Shown here: piece by piece, positions 55,546 through 63,415 of the stretch
Layout of the letters: each line of letters begins with the position of its first letter
Position numbering within the stretch: the stretch's first letter is position 1
From: Roseovarius atlanticus
Lineage (GTDB): Bacteria; Pseudomonadota; Alphaproteobacteria; Rhodobacterales; Rhodobacteraceae
Assembly (NCBI RefSeq): GCF_001441615.1
Contig: NZ_LAXJ01000012.1
Coordinates: 92,162 to 156,161, forward strand
DNA length: 64,000 nt
Direction of reading: 5' to 3'
Notes under the pieces: generated by a model
Seen by the model: only the letters and a program-made list of their open reading frames with translations
The model's database searches: none
Told to the model about the DNA's origin: nothing
Made by a program: the position numbers and the translations under genes

Positions 55546-56451
55546 ATGAGCGACGACATCCTGAGCAAAACCTCCGCGTCCAATGGCGCGGGCAGCCCCG
55601 ACGTGATCGGGTTTTATGACGAGGATACAGGCAGTTGCCAGTATATCTGCATCTGCCCCGAGACCCGGAAGGCGGCGCTGATCGACGTGGTGCAGACGCT
55701 GGACCCGAAATCTTTCTCCACCGGGTTCGCGCCGGCGCAATGGGCGCTGGACACTATCGCGGAACGCGGGCTGGAACTGGAGTGGGTCCTCGATACGCAT
55801 CCGCATGCGGATCACCTGATGGCGGGAGCCTGGCTGAAGGAGCAGACCGGCGCGCCCACGGGGATCGGCGAGAAGGTGCGCGATATCGCGGCGCTGTGGC
55901 GGGACTATTACAACGCGCCGCACGCCTTTCCGGTCGATCCGCATTTCGACCGGCTGTTCGCGGATGGCGACCAGTTCAATATCGGCAATCTGGACGTGAA
56001 GGTGATGCTGTCGCCGGGCCATACGCTGGGGTCCGTGACCTATGTGGTGGGCGACGCGATCTTTGCCCATGACACGCTGATGATGCCCGATGCGGGCACC
56101 GCGCGCGCGGATTTTCCCGGCGGGACGGCGGCGGAGCTTTATGACAGCATCATGCGGATCCTGGACCACCCGGAGGCGTTTCGCATCTTCATCGGGCACG
56201 ATTACGGCACCGACAGCCGCGAAGAGCCTGCGTGGGAAAGCACGGTGGGTCAGCAGAAACGCGAGAACATCCACCTGAAGGATGGGGCAAGCAAGGCTGA
56301 GTACGTGGCCCGGCGCGAGACCCGGGATGCGACGCTGGCCCTGCCCGACCGGATGCTGGCGGCGTTGCAGGTCAACCTGCGCGGCGGGCGCCTGCCCGAG
56401 CCGGAGGAAGACGGAAAGAGCTATTTCAAGATCCCGGCGAACAGGTTCTAG
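55546..56451 (+). CDS. MBL-fold metallohydrolase, persulfide-dioxygenase-like (2)
   Basis: A 301-residue paralogue of the preceding gene. It has THPHADHLMAG, SPGHTLGSVT and GHDYGTDSREE, and the same closing block (RETRDATLALPDRMLAALQVNLRGGRLPEPEEDG versus RTERDATLAMPKLIIPSLQVNMRAGKVPTDEHGN). The third ligand His and the loops differ in length, so substrate specificity may differ between the two. GAGGAGGG precedes ATG 55546. Last gene of the module. Confidence 0.88.
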   Translation: MSDDILSKTSASNGAGSPDVIGFYDEDTGSCQYICICPETRKAALIDVVQTLDPKSFSTGFAPAQWALDTIAERGLELEWVLDTHPHADHLMAGAWLKEQTGAPTGIGEKVRDIAALWRDYYNAPHAFPVDPHFDRLFADGDQFNIGNLDVKVMLSPGHTLGSVTYVVGDAIFAHDTLMMPDAGTARADFPGGTAAELYDSIMRILDHPEAFRIFIGHDYGTDSREEPAWESTVGQQKRENIHLKDGASKAEYVARRETRDATLALPDRMLAALQVNLRGGRLPEPEEDGKSYFKIPANRF

Positions 56452-56461
56452 CGGTCTGGGA

Positions 56462-56488
56462 GCGTGGGTTTTCACCCACCCTACGCGG
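56462..56488 (+). repeat. 27-bp dispersed hairpin repeat, copy 1
   Basis: GCGTGGGTTTTCACCCACCC then TACGCGG. It contains the hairpin GTGGGT-TTTC-ACCCAC. Two further copies in the same orientation are at 57662 and 57770. It lies just after the second MBL gene. Confidence 0.8.
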
Positions 56489-56600
56489 ATATCCGCAGGA
56501 ATGCGCGCCCTGCCCTTTTTCATGCAATGACCGCAATCGCGCCTCAAAATGGGGCGTCTGCCGTGGCATCCGGGACGGGCTGGAGACCACGGGGTTTGGC

Positions 56601-57653
56601 ATGGACCGCATCGTCAATCGCATCTTTTTGGCCGTAACCGCGGCCATTCTTGGCTGGACATGGGCCGCGCCGGCGGTCTCGTTGCGGCATTTCGCCGTGC
56701 CTTTGGTGCATTACACGGGGCTGGCCCTGAGCATGTGGGCGGCGGGGGCGTTGATCCTGGTCTGCCTGGGGCTGATCGGCCAAGCTGTGCGCGGCCCGGC
56801 GCCTGTGGACCGTCTGGGATTCGTGAAGGAGTGGCTGGCGCACCAGCGGCAGGGACGGTTCCTGAACGTGGTCGTGCCGCTGGTGGCGTTCATCGTGACG
56901 ATGGCCAGTTTCACCGTGCACAAAACGGTTGTTCTGCCGGGATACGGGTTCACGTGGGACGCGGATTTCATCGCCTGGGACCGGGTGATGTTCCTGGGGC
57001 ATGACCCGTGGGTGTTGAGCCACGCGGTGTTCGACAGCGCGGCGGCGACATGGTGGATCGACCAAGTCTATCACGCGTGGTTCTACCCGATGATCATTGC
57101 CTACGTCATCTGCGGGCTGATGGTGTCGGGGCCGCTGGTGCGGGCCTGTTATATCGGGACGTTTTTGATCAGCTGGTTCGTGATCGGTTGTGTGTTGGCA
57201 GGGCTATTTGCATCGGCGGGGCCGGTCTATGACGGGGTGCTGTTCGAGGTAGGCCAGTTCGAGCCGTTGAAGGCGCGGCTGTCCGGACAGGCGGCGGAGG
57301 TGCCGGGGATCGCGTCGCAGGTTTACCAGGCGGAGTTGCTGGCAGGGTACAAGGCCGGGGCGATAGGATTGGGCTATGGCATCTCTGCGATGCCGTCGAT
57401 GCATGTGGCGCTGGCCGCGATGTGGGCGCTGTTGTTCTTTGGCGTCAGCCGGTGGCTTGGACTGCTGGGCGTGGGCTACACCCTGTTCATCTGGCTGGGG
57501 TCTGTGCACCTGGGGTGGCACTACGCGGTGGACGGGCTTGTGTCCTCGGCGCTCGTAGTGGGGATCTGGGGGGCCTTGCGGGTGGCGATCCTGGGGATGG
57601 CGTCGGGCAAGGCCGTGGAGGACGGCGGTTTGCAGGGGGTGCCGGGGGAGTAG
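56601..57653 (+). CDS. PAP2-type phosphatase/inositolphosphotransferase membrane protein
   Basis: A 350-residue integral membrane protein with about nine helices. The PAP2 catalytic blocks are visible as SAMPSMHVALAAM (residues about 264-276) and GSVHLGWHYAVDG (the His pair). Family members dephosphorylate lipid phosphates or transfer head groups; the layout resembles the Aur1/Ipt1-like branch. It is flanked by copies of the 27-bp repeat. Confidence 0.88.
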   Translation: MDRIVNRIFLAVTAAILGWTWAAPAVSLRHFAVPLVHYTGLALSMWAAGALILVCLGLIGQAVRGPAPVDRLGFVKEWLAHQRQGRFLNVVVPLVAFIVTMASFTVHKTVVLPGYGFTWDADFIAWDRVMFLGHDPWVLSHAVFDSAAATWWIDQVYHAWFYPMIIAYVICGLMVSGPLVRACYIGTFLISWFVIGCVLAGLFASAGPVYDGVLFEVGQFEPLKARLSGQAAEVPGIASQVYQAELLAGYKAGAIGLGYGISAMPSMHVALAAMWALLFFGVSRWLGLLGVGYTLFIWLGSVHLGWHYAVDGLVSSALVVGIWGALRVAILGMASGKAVEDGGLQGVPGE

Positions 57654-57661
57654 CCGGCGCC

Positions 57662-57688
57662 GCGTGGGTTTTCACCCGCCCTACGCGG
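57662..57688 (+). repeat. 27-bp dispersed hairpin repeat, copy 2
   Basis: It differs from copy 1 by one base (CCCGCC for CCCACC). It directly follows the PAP2 stop. Confidence 0.8.
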
Positions 57689-57769
57689 ACGCGACGCGAG
57701 CGGAGAAAGAGATACACCGCGGTTGGCAGGGAACGCGGGCGTGGCGGGCGCGGCGAGTAACCGGGGCAC

Positions 57770-57796
57770 GCGTGGGGTGTCACCCACCCGACGCGG
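57770..57796 (+). repeat. 27-bp dispersed hairpin repeat, copy 3 (diverged)
   Basis: Three mismatches to copy 1; same orientation; it lies downstream of the convergent esterase gene. Confidence 0.65.
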
Positions 57797-57823
57797 TGTT
57801 TGGACCGTCTTGGGAAGCCGTCT

Positions 57824-58489
57824 TCAGAGGCTGAGCTTGTCGCGCATGAAGGCGAGCGCCACCGACAGGCCGTCGGGGGCGATGCCGTGGGCGGTGCCTT
57901 TCATGACGTGGGCGTAGACCTCTTTCCAGCCGGCCGATTGCAGCGCCTCGGCGGCCTCGGGCAGCGACTGTGGCGGCACCACGTCGTCGGCGTCGCCGTG
58001 GACCAGCAGAACCGGCGGGCGGCTGACCACCTCGTCGGCCAGAAGCTCGGGTTGCAGGAGGCGGCCCGCGAAGCCGACGATGCCGGCGATCTCGTCCTCG
58101 CGGCGCGGGGCCACGTGCAGGGCCATCATCGTACCTTGGGAGAAGCCGAAGAGCACGACCTGTTCGGGCAGCACGTCCTCGTCGACCATGAGCGCGTCGA
58201 GGAAGGCGTTGAGGTCTTCCGACGCCGCTTGCAGGCCGCGATGGGCCTCTTCCTCGCTTGATCCGTCGATCCAGGGGATCGGGAACCACTGATAGCCGGT
58301 TGGCATCATCGGAATCGTCTCGGGCGCGTCGGGGGCCACGAAGAGTGTATCCGGCAGGTGTTCGGCCAGAGGGTCGGCGAGGCCCAGAAGGTCGGCCCCG
58401 TTGGCGCCGTAGCCGTGCAGGAAGACGACGACGGAGCGGGTCGTGCCCGAGATGGGTTCCTTGCGGCCGGCCTGAAGTACGCGGGTCAT
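57824..58489 (-). CDS. Alpha/beta hydrolase (carboxylesterase/phospholipase family)
   Basis: A 221-residue esterase. Catalytic Ser is in LFGFSQGTMMALH (GFSQG), Asp in VHGDADDVVP and His in KGTAHGIAPDG, in standard order. The oxyanion region is VVFLHGYGANGADLL. It hydrolyses short esters or lysophospholipids. The ATG overlaps the stop of the DNA glycosylase gene upstream, so the two are coupled. Confidence 0.9.
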   Translation of the reverse strand: MTRVLQAGRKEPISGTTRSVVVFLHGYGANGADLLGLADPLAEHLPDTLFVAPDAPETIPMMPTGYQWFPIPWIDGSSEEEAHRGLQAASEDLNAFLDALMVDEDVLPEQVVLFGFSQGTMMALHVAPRREDEIAGIVGFAGRLLQPELLADEVVSRPPVLLVHGDADDVVPPQSLPEAAEALQSAGWKEVYAHVMKGTAHGIAPDGLSVALAFMRDKLSL

Positions 58490-59115
58490 CTGATGCCTTC
58501 CCTTTGTTTCGCCACACGGTAGTAGGCCCAGAGCTGTCGGGCTGCAACCGATCTCCACGGGCTCCAGGCCGTGGCCATGACGCGCAGGGCGCGGTCGCGA
58601 GGGCGTTCGGGCAGGTCGTAGAGGAGGCGCGCGGCCTCTTGCAGGGCAAGGTCGCCGGGGGCGAAGACGTCGGCGCGCCCGAGCGAGAACATGGCGTAGA
58701 TCTCGGCCGTCCAGGTGCCGATGCCGGGGACCTGCGTAAGGGTGGCGATTACATCGTCAGTTGGGACGTCGCGGAGAGCTCTGAAATTGATCCCCGCGTC
58801 CGAGAGCGCGCGGGCATAGCGGATCTTCTGACGGCTGAGGCCCACGGCGCGCAGGTCGTCGTCGGAGGCCCATTTGATCTTGCGCGGGCCGGTGAGGGCT
58901 GCGGTTTTCATGCGGCCCCAGATGGCGGCGGCGGAGGCGGTGGAGACCTGCTGGCTGACGATGGCACTGAGCAGTTCCGCGAACCCGTCCGGCTTGCGGC
59001 GTAACGGAAGCGGGCCTGTCTGCGCGTAGGCATGGGCCATGCGGGGGCAGATGGCGGTGAGATGCGCGACGCCTTCGGCCACGTCGTCGTGGGTTTGGAT
59101 GATGCGCTCGGTCAC
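58486..59115 (-). CDS. DNA-3-methyladenine glycosylase II (AlkA-like)
   Basis: A 209-residue HhH-GPD glycosylase. The hairpin and catalytic Asp are in LTQVPGIGTWTAEIYAMFSLGRADVFAPGDLAL. The N-terminal domain of E. coli AlkA is missing, as in many bacterial short forms. It removes alkylated bases. It starts with GTG (59113-59115), overlapping the stop of cobK by three bases, and ends overlapping the esterase start. Confidence 0.92.
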   Translation of the reverse strand: MTERIIQTHDDVAEGVAHLTAICPRMAHAYAQTGPLPLRRKPDGFAELLSAIVSQQVSTASAAAIWGRMKTAALTGPRKIKWASDDDLRAVGLSRQKIRYARALSDAGINFRALRDVPTDDVIATLTQVPGIGTWTAEIYAMFSLGRADVFAPGDLALQEAARLLYDLPERPRDRALRVMATAWSPWRSVAARQLWAYYRVAKQREGIR

Positions 59116-59840
59116 AGGGAATGGACCCAGGCAAGGGCGTCCTCGACGGTTGTCACGCGGGGCGCGTCGGGCTGGGGCGGACGATTGATGAGCGCCACGC
59201 GGATGCCGAGGCGGCGGGCGGCGTCGAGCTTGGTGCGGGGTGTCGTGCCACCCGCGTTCTTGGCAATCAGCCAGTCGATGCCGAGGGATTTGAAAAGGTC
59301 GTATTCCTGGCGTTCCGAGAACGGCGGATCGCCTTGCAGGAAGCGCCCGTTCGGGAAGGGAAAGGGCGTGTCGGGCACGTTGATCTGGCGGCTGATGACG
59401 GTGCAGGCGGCCAAGTTGGCGAAGCGGTGAAGCGTCTGGCGGCCGGTGGCGAGAAAGACGGTCGCGCCGGGGGCGATGTGGGCGGCGGCCTCTTCCTCGC
59501 GGTCGATCAGGGTCCAGTTGTCACCGGGCCCCGGTCTCCAGGGCGGGCGCAGGAGTTGGCAGTAGGGGATCGAGAGGTCGGCGCAGACCCTTGCGGTACG
59601 CTGCGAGATGCGATCGGCGAAGGGGTGCGTGGCGTCGAGGACTGCCGTGATGGCCTGATCGTTCAGGTAGGTGCGGAACGCGGCCTCGCCCCCGAAGCCG
59701 CCGGTGCGCGTGGTCAGGGCCAGGGGTGCCGGCGCGCGGGAGGCGCCGGCGAGCGAGGCGATGGCCGCGATGCCGCTTGCGTGCAGGTGGGCGGCGATGA
59801 TCTTGGCCTCGCCTGTGCCGGCGAGCAAAAGGAGCGTCAC
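59112..59840 (-). CDS. cobK: Precorrin-6A reductase
   Basis: A 242-residue CobK/CbiJ-family reductase of cobalamin synthesis. Rossmann start VTLLLLAGTGEAKIIAAHL, then TRTGGFGGEAAF, VLDATHPFADRISQ, VFLATGRQTLHRF and WLIAKNAGGTTPRTKLDAARRLGI. The start is GTG 59840, with AAAGG upstream; the longer frame adds 32 unlike residues. No other cob gene is in the window. It is the first gene of a three-gene leftward overlap group with the glycosylase and esterase. Confidence 0.93.
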   Translation of the reverse strand: MTLLLLAGTGEAKIIAAHLHASGIAAIASLAGASRAPAPLALTTRTGGFGGEAAFRTYLNDQAITAVLDATHPFADRISQRTARVCADLSIPYCQLLRPPWRPGPGDNWTLIDREEEAAAHIAPGATVFLATGRQTLHRFANLAACTVISRQINVPDTPFPFPNGRFLQGDPPFSERQEYDLFKSLGIDWLIAKNAGGTTPRTKLDAARRLGIRVALINRPPQPDAPRVTTVEDALAWVHSL

Positions 59841-59962
59841 GGGCCGGGCCTTTGGAGTGAGGGGAGCGGTCGTCTGGGCATGGTCGGGCGGACTATAGGC
59901 GGGCAAGCCCTTCGCGCCAATGGGCCAATTTCGCATTGCGCGTGCCGCGCAATACGACCGAT

Positions 59963-60017
59963 GCGAGGGGCGCTGCCCCTCGCGCTCCCCGGGATATTTC
60001 AGGCCAGAGGAAAAGGC
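59963..60017 (+). repeat. Composite repeat: GC hairpin plus CCCCGGGATATTT segment, copy A
   Basis: A hairpin GAGGGGC-GCT-GCCCCTC (59965-59981) is followed by CCCCGGGATATTTCAGGCCA and then GAGGAAAAGG. The same two-part layout is found inverted at 61831-61882. Confidence 0.65.
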
Positions 60018-60076
60018 ATGGCGTGGCGGTGATTTGGGGACTTGTGGCCCGGTGCCGGGGGGTCTAGCAAGGCCGC

Positions 60077-61294
60077 ATGACCGAGACCGCCCTGCCCCAT
60101 GACGACGACCGCCGTGCGAAGCGGAACGTGACCGTTCTGGTACTGGCGCAGGCGATCCTGGGCGCGCAGATGGCGATGATCTTCGTCGTCGGCGGGCTGG
60201 CCGGGCAGAGCCTGGCGAGCAACGTCTGTTTTGCCACGCTGCCGATCTCGCTGATCGTGCTGGGGTCGATGATTTCGGCCAATCCGCTGTCGATGGTGAT
60301 GCAGCGGTTCGGGCGCAAGGCGGGCTTTCTGATCGGGGCCATGGGGGGCGCGGCGGGCGCGGCGATCGCGGGCTATGGCCTTTATCTGGCGTCCTTTCCG
60401 ATTTACCTGGCGGGCAGTTTCCTGACGGGGATCTACATGTCGGCGCAGGGCTTTTATCGCTTTGCCGCCGCGGACACGGCGAGCGACGATTTCCGGCCCA
60501 AGGCGATTTCCTATGTCCTGGCGGGCGGGCTGGCGAGCGCCATCATCGGGCCGCAACTGGTGAAGGTGACGAGCCAGGCGATGGTGGTGCCGTTCCTGGG
60601 CACTTACCTGGCGGTGATCGCGATCAATCTGGCCGGCGCGTTGCTGTTCTTTTTCCTGGACATCCCAAAGCCGCCGCCGAGCCCGGACAGCCCCAGGGGG
60701 CGCACGCGGTGGGAGCTGTTGACCACGCCGCGCATCGCGGTGGCGGTGATCTGCGCGATGGTCAGCTATGCGCTGATGAACCTGGTGATGACCTCGACCC
60801 CGCTGGCGGTGGTGGGCTGCGGGTTCGACGAGGGCAACGCGGCGGACATCGTGACGGGCCACGTGCTGGCCATGTTCGCGCCGTCCTTTTTCACCGGGCA
60901 CCTGATCGCGCGGTTCGGGGTGGAGCGGATCGTCGGGGCGGGCCTGGTGATCCTGGCCGCGGCGGGCGTGGTGGCGTTGCAGGGGGTGGAGCTGGAGAAT
61001 TTCTTTGTCGCCCTGATCCTGTTGGGGTTGGGATGGAATTTCGGCTTTATCGGGGCGACGACCATGCTGGCAGGCGCGCATGACGCGCATGAACGGGGCC
61101 GGATGCAGGGGATGAACGATCTTCTGGTCTTTGGCGGCGTCACCGTCGCCTCGCTGGCGTCGGGCGGGTTGATGAACTGCTCGGGCAGCACGGCGGAGGC
61201 CGGATGGACAGCGGTGAACCTCGCGATGGTGCCGCTGTTGACGCTGGCGGGCGGGGCGCTGATCTGGCTGGTGATGCGGCCGAAAGAGGCCTGA
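60077..61294 (+). CDS. MFS transporter
   Basis: A 405-residue protein with twelve predicted transmembrane helices and a central cytoplasmic loop (DIPKPPPSPDSPRGRTRWE). Typical features: LGAQMAMIFVVGGLAGQSL, RFGRKAGFLIGAMGGAAG after helix 2 and NGM-type loop HDAHERGRMQGMNDLLVFGG. The substrate cannot be assigned. The metallopeptidase-like gene starts one base after its stop. Confidence 0.9.
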   Translation: MTETALPHDDDRRAKRNVTVLVLAQAILGAQMAMIFVVGGLAGQSLASNVCFATLPISLIVLGSMISANPLSMVMQRFGRKAGFLIGAMGGAAGAAIAGYGLYLASFPIYLAGSFLTGIYMSAQGFYRFAAADTASDDFRPKAISYVLAGGLASAIIGPQLVKVTSQAMVVPFLGTYLAVIAINLAGALLFFFLDIPKPPPSPDSPRGRTRWELLTTPRIAVAVICAMVSYALMNLVMTSTPLAVVGCGFDEGNAADIVTGHVLAMFAPSFFTGHLIARFGVERIVGAGLVILAAAGVVALQGVELENFFVALILLGLGWNFGFIGATTMLAGAHDAHERGRMQGMNDLLVFGGVTVASLASGGLMNCSGSTAEAGWTAVNLAMVPLLTLAGGALIWLVMRPKEA

Positions 61295-61295
61295 G

Positions 61296-61829
61296 ATGGG
61301 CTGGTTCCGGCGCGCGCCCCTGGTCAGCGACGACATGGCGGGATGGATCGAGGAGAGCTTTGACTGGGTCGAGGCGGAGATCGCCCTGGAACGGCTGCCG
61401 GATTTGCCTGACGAGCTGTCGCATGAATATGGCGTCACGTCGCGGGTGGCAGGCGAATACTGGCAAGACGACACGCACCCGATGATCACCTACGATCCCA
61501 AACTGATGCGCCGCCCCGTCAGTTTCATCAACACGATGGCGCATGAGCTGATGCACGCGCGGCTGGCGCCGGTGGTGGATGCCCTGCCCGGCGGCGCGGG
61601 GGCGCATGAGCTGGCCACGGACCTGCATTGCATCATCGCGGGGTTCGGGCTGTTTCAGCTGAATGCGGCGGACCAGGATGGCTGGGCCGGGTACATGTCG
61701 CAAAACGCGCGGGCCTGGGCGCTGGCGGAGTTTGTGGCGCGCAAGGGGATCGCGCCCCATGAGGCGCTGGAGCGGTTGGGAAGCCGTCCGCGCAAGCTGG
61801 TGCAGCGCGCGGTGATAGAGATGGGCTAG
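61296..61829 (+). CDS. HExxH protein, putative zinc metallopeptidase
   Basis: A 177-residue protein with NTMAHELMHARLAP (HExxH, about residues 83-87) and a second conserved-looking GAHELATDLHC. It lacks a signal peptide, so it is probably cytoplasmic. I do not recognise the family. It is tightly coupled to the MFS gene (stop and start separated by one base). Confidence 0.75.
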   Translation: MGWFRRAPLVSDDMAGWIEESFDWVEAEIALERLPDLPDELSHEYGVTSRVAGEYWQDDTHPMITYDPKLMRRPVSFINTMAHELMHARLAPVVDALPGGAGAHELATDLHCIIAGFGLFQLNAADQDGWAGYMSQNARAWALAEFVARKGIAPHEALERLGSRPRKLVQRAVIEMG

Positions 61830-61830
61830 C

Positions 61831-61882
61831 CCCCTCTTTTTCTTGCCGAAAATACTCTCGGGGGTCTGGGGGTGAAACCCCC
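61831..61882 (-). repeat. Composite repeat: GC hairpin plus CCCCGAGAGTATTTT segment, copy B
   Basis: On the minus strand, GGGGG-TTTCA-CCCCC is followed by CCCCGAGAGTATTTTCGGCA and an A-rich AAGAAAAAGAGG, matching copy A in layout. It directly follows the HExxH gene stop. Confidence 0.65.
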
Positions 61883-61916
61883 AACGCACCAAAAGAGCGC
61901 GCCGCAGGCGCTCCGT

Positions 61917-62687
61917 TTACCAGCGTCCGGTCAGGGCCCGGTGCATCAGCCCGAGGCGGGAGCGGAAGGGCGGCAGGGTCAGGCGGTCTTCCGAGACGGC
62001 GGCGGGGTCGCGGCGGGCCTTTTTCAGGATCGCGTCGGTCTGCCAGAGGGCCAGCATGGCCGGACGTACTTCCGGCGCAAGTCGCGTGCGGCGGGTCTCT
62101 GCCAAGTCTGTCAGCGCGTCGTCGGCCAGGGCGCGGATCGCGGCGTGCGTGCCTTCGACCAGCGGGATGCTTCCCTGGCGTTCCAGTTCCGGCACGGCGC
62201 GCAGCCAGTTGGCGACGCCTTGGGCGTAGCCTGCCTTGAGGATCGGTGCCTCGGGCACGTCGCCAAGGGCGCGTGCGGCGGCGAGCAGCAGCAGGCCGGA
62301 GGTATCGGTGAGGTGGGTGCGGAACGCGTCCATGTCCTCGAACGGGTCGCGGTAGATGTCCCAGCGGCGGGCCTCGACCAGCGCGTCGAGACGTTCAGCC
62401 ATGTCTGGGTCGAGCACCGTGGCAAGTGGCGTGGCGACCTCGTGGCGGCGCACCTCGGCGCCTGTGCGGATCTCCTCCAGCACGTCGCGCCACCATTGCA
62501 GGCGCATCTCGGCGATCATGGATTCCTGCGTGACCCACGGGGCGCGCGAGACCTCGACATTGAAGGCGTAAAGCGGGAAAAGCTTTTCGCGCGCGGGCAC
62601 CGGGGCGGCCATGGTGGCGGCGAAACGCTGTGGGTCGCCGCGCTCAACGAGGCCCGCGCAGGCCATGATGTCAGGGTCGAGCGCCAT
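61917..62687 (-). CDS. Squalene/phytoene synthase family protein (NDUFAF6-like)
   Basis: A 256-residue all-helical protein with REKLFPLYAFNVEVSRAPWVTQESMIAEMRLQWWRDVLEEI (residues about 34-74). The Asp-rich catalytic motifs DxxxD of true synthases are replaced (e.g. EMRLQWWRD only), so it may be a non-enzymatic relative such as the NDUFAF6 complex-I assembly type. ATG 62687 lies 5 bases after the methyltransferase stop; the larger frame upstream is rejected. Confidence 0.8.
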   Translation of the reverse strand: MALDPDIMACAGLVERGDPQRFAATMAAPVPAREKLFPLYAFNVEVSRAPWVTQESMIAEMRLQWWRDVLEEIRTGAEVRRHEVATPLATVLDPDMAERLDALVEARRWDIYRDPFEDMDAFRTHLTDTSGLLLLAAARALGDVPEAPILKAGYAQGVANWLRAVPELERQGSIPLVEGTHAAIRALADDALTDLAETRRTRLAPEVRPAMLALWQTDAILKKARRDPAAVSEDRLTLPPFRSRLGLMHRALTGRW

Positions 62688-62692
62688 GGCCG

Positions 62693-63412
62693 TCAGGTAG
62701 GCCCGAAGCCGGGGCGCGCAAGGATGAGCGCATAGGCGATGTCGCCGGGGGCCTGCCGCCAGAGGGTGATTTCGCGCAGCGCAGCGTCGAGGACTTGGCT
62801 CAATGCCGTGTCGGCACCGGGGCGCAGGGTGGCGATGCGACCGCCGAGTTCGGCGTAATACTCCGCCCAGGCCATGCCGGTGATGAGGCGGTGGTTCAGC
62901 ACGGTGTAGCCTGCCGCCTCGACCCGCGCGGTGATGCCGTCGAGGTCGGAGATTGCCGGGTAGTCGGCCCAGAAATCGCGGGCGGCCTGCGGTGCCTCGG
63001 GGCTGAGGACGGGTTCGGAGAAGGCCACGGCGCCGTCGGTCGTCAGGGCGCGCCTCCAGAGCGTCAGCCCTTCGGTGACACCGAGGAAGTAGAGCGCGCC
63101 GGCGCACCAGATGAGATCGTAAAAGCCGCTTATCTGCGCCATGTCGCCGGTCGAGACGGTGACGTTGGTGAAGCGGGCGGTGGCCGCGCGGGCCTCTTCG
63201 ACAAGGTGGGGCAGCTGGTCGATGCCTTCGATCCGCGCCCGGGGCAGCGCCTCGGCGAGTGTCACGAGGTCGGCGCCGGGGCCGCAGGCGGCGTCGAGCA
63301 CATTGGGAGCGTCGGGCAGGTCAAGCTGGCTGAGAGCCCAGCGGACATCCTCGGATGTGCCGGGGCCTTGGCGCGTCATCTCGCGGTGGAGCGTCAGGAA
63401 GGCGTCGTCCAC
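62693..63412 (-). CDS. Class I SAM-dependent methyltransferase
   Basis: A 239-residue protein with NVLDAACGPGADLVTLAEALPRARIEGIDQLPHLV (motif I, about residues 37-72) and YDLIWCAGALYFLG (motif IV). The substrate is unknown. It lies between cimA (3 bases away) and the phytoene-synthase-like gene in one leftward operon. Confidence 0.88.
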   Translation of the reverse strand: MDDAFLTLHREMTRQGPGTSEDVRWALSQLDLPDAPNVLDAACGPGADLVTLAEALPRARIEGIDQLPHLVEEARAATARFTNVTVSTGDMAQISGFYDLIWCAGALYFLGVTEGLTLWRRALTTDGAVAFSEPVLSPEAPQAARDFWADYPAISDLDGITARVEAAGYTVLNHRLITGMAWAEYYAELGGRIATLRPGADTALSQVLDAALREITLWRQAPGDIAYALILARPGFGPT

Positions 63413-63415
63413 CGC

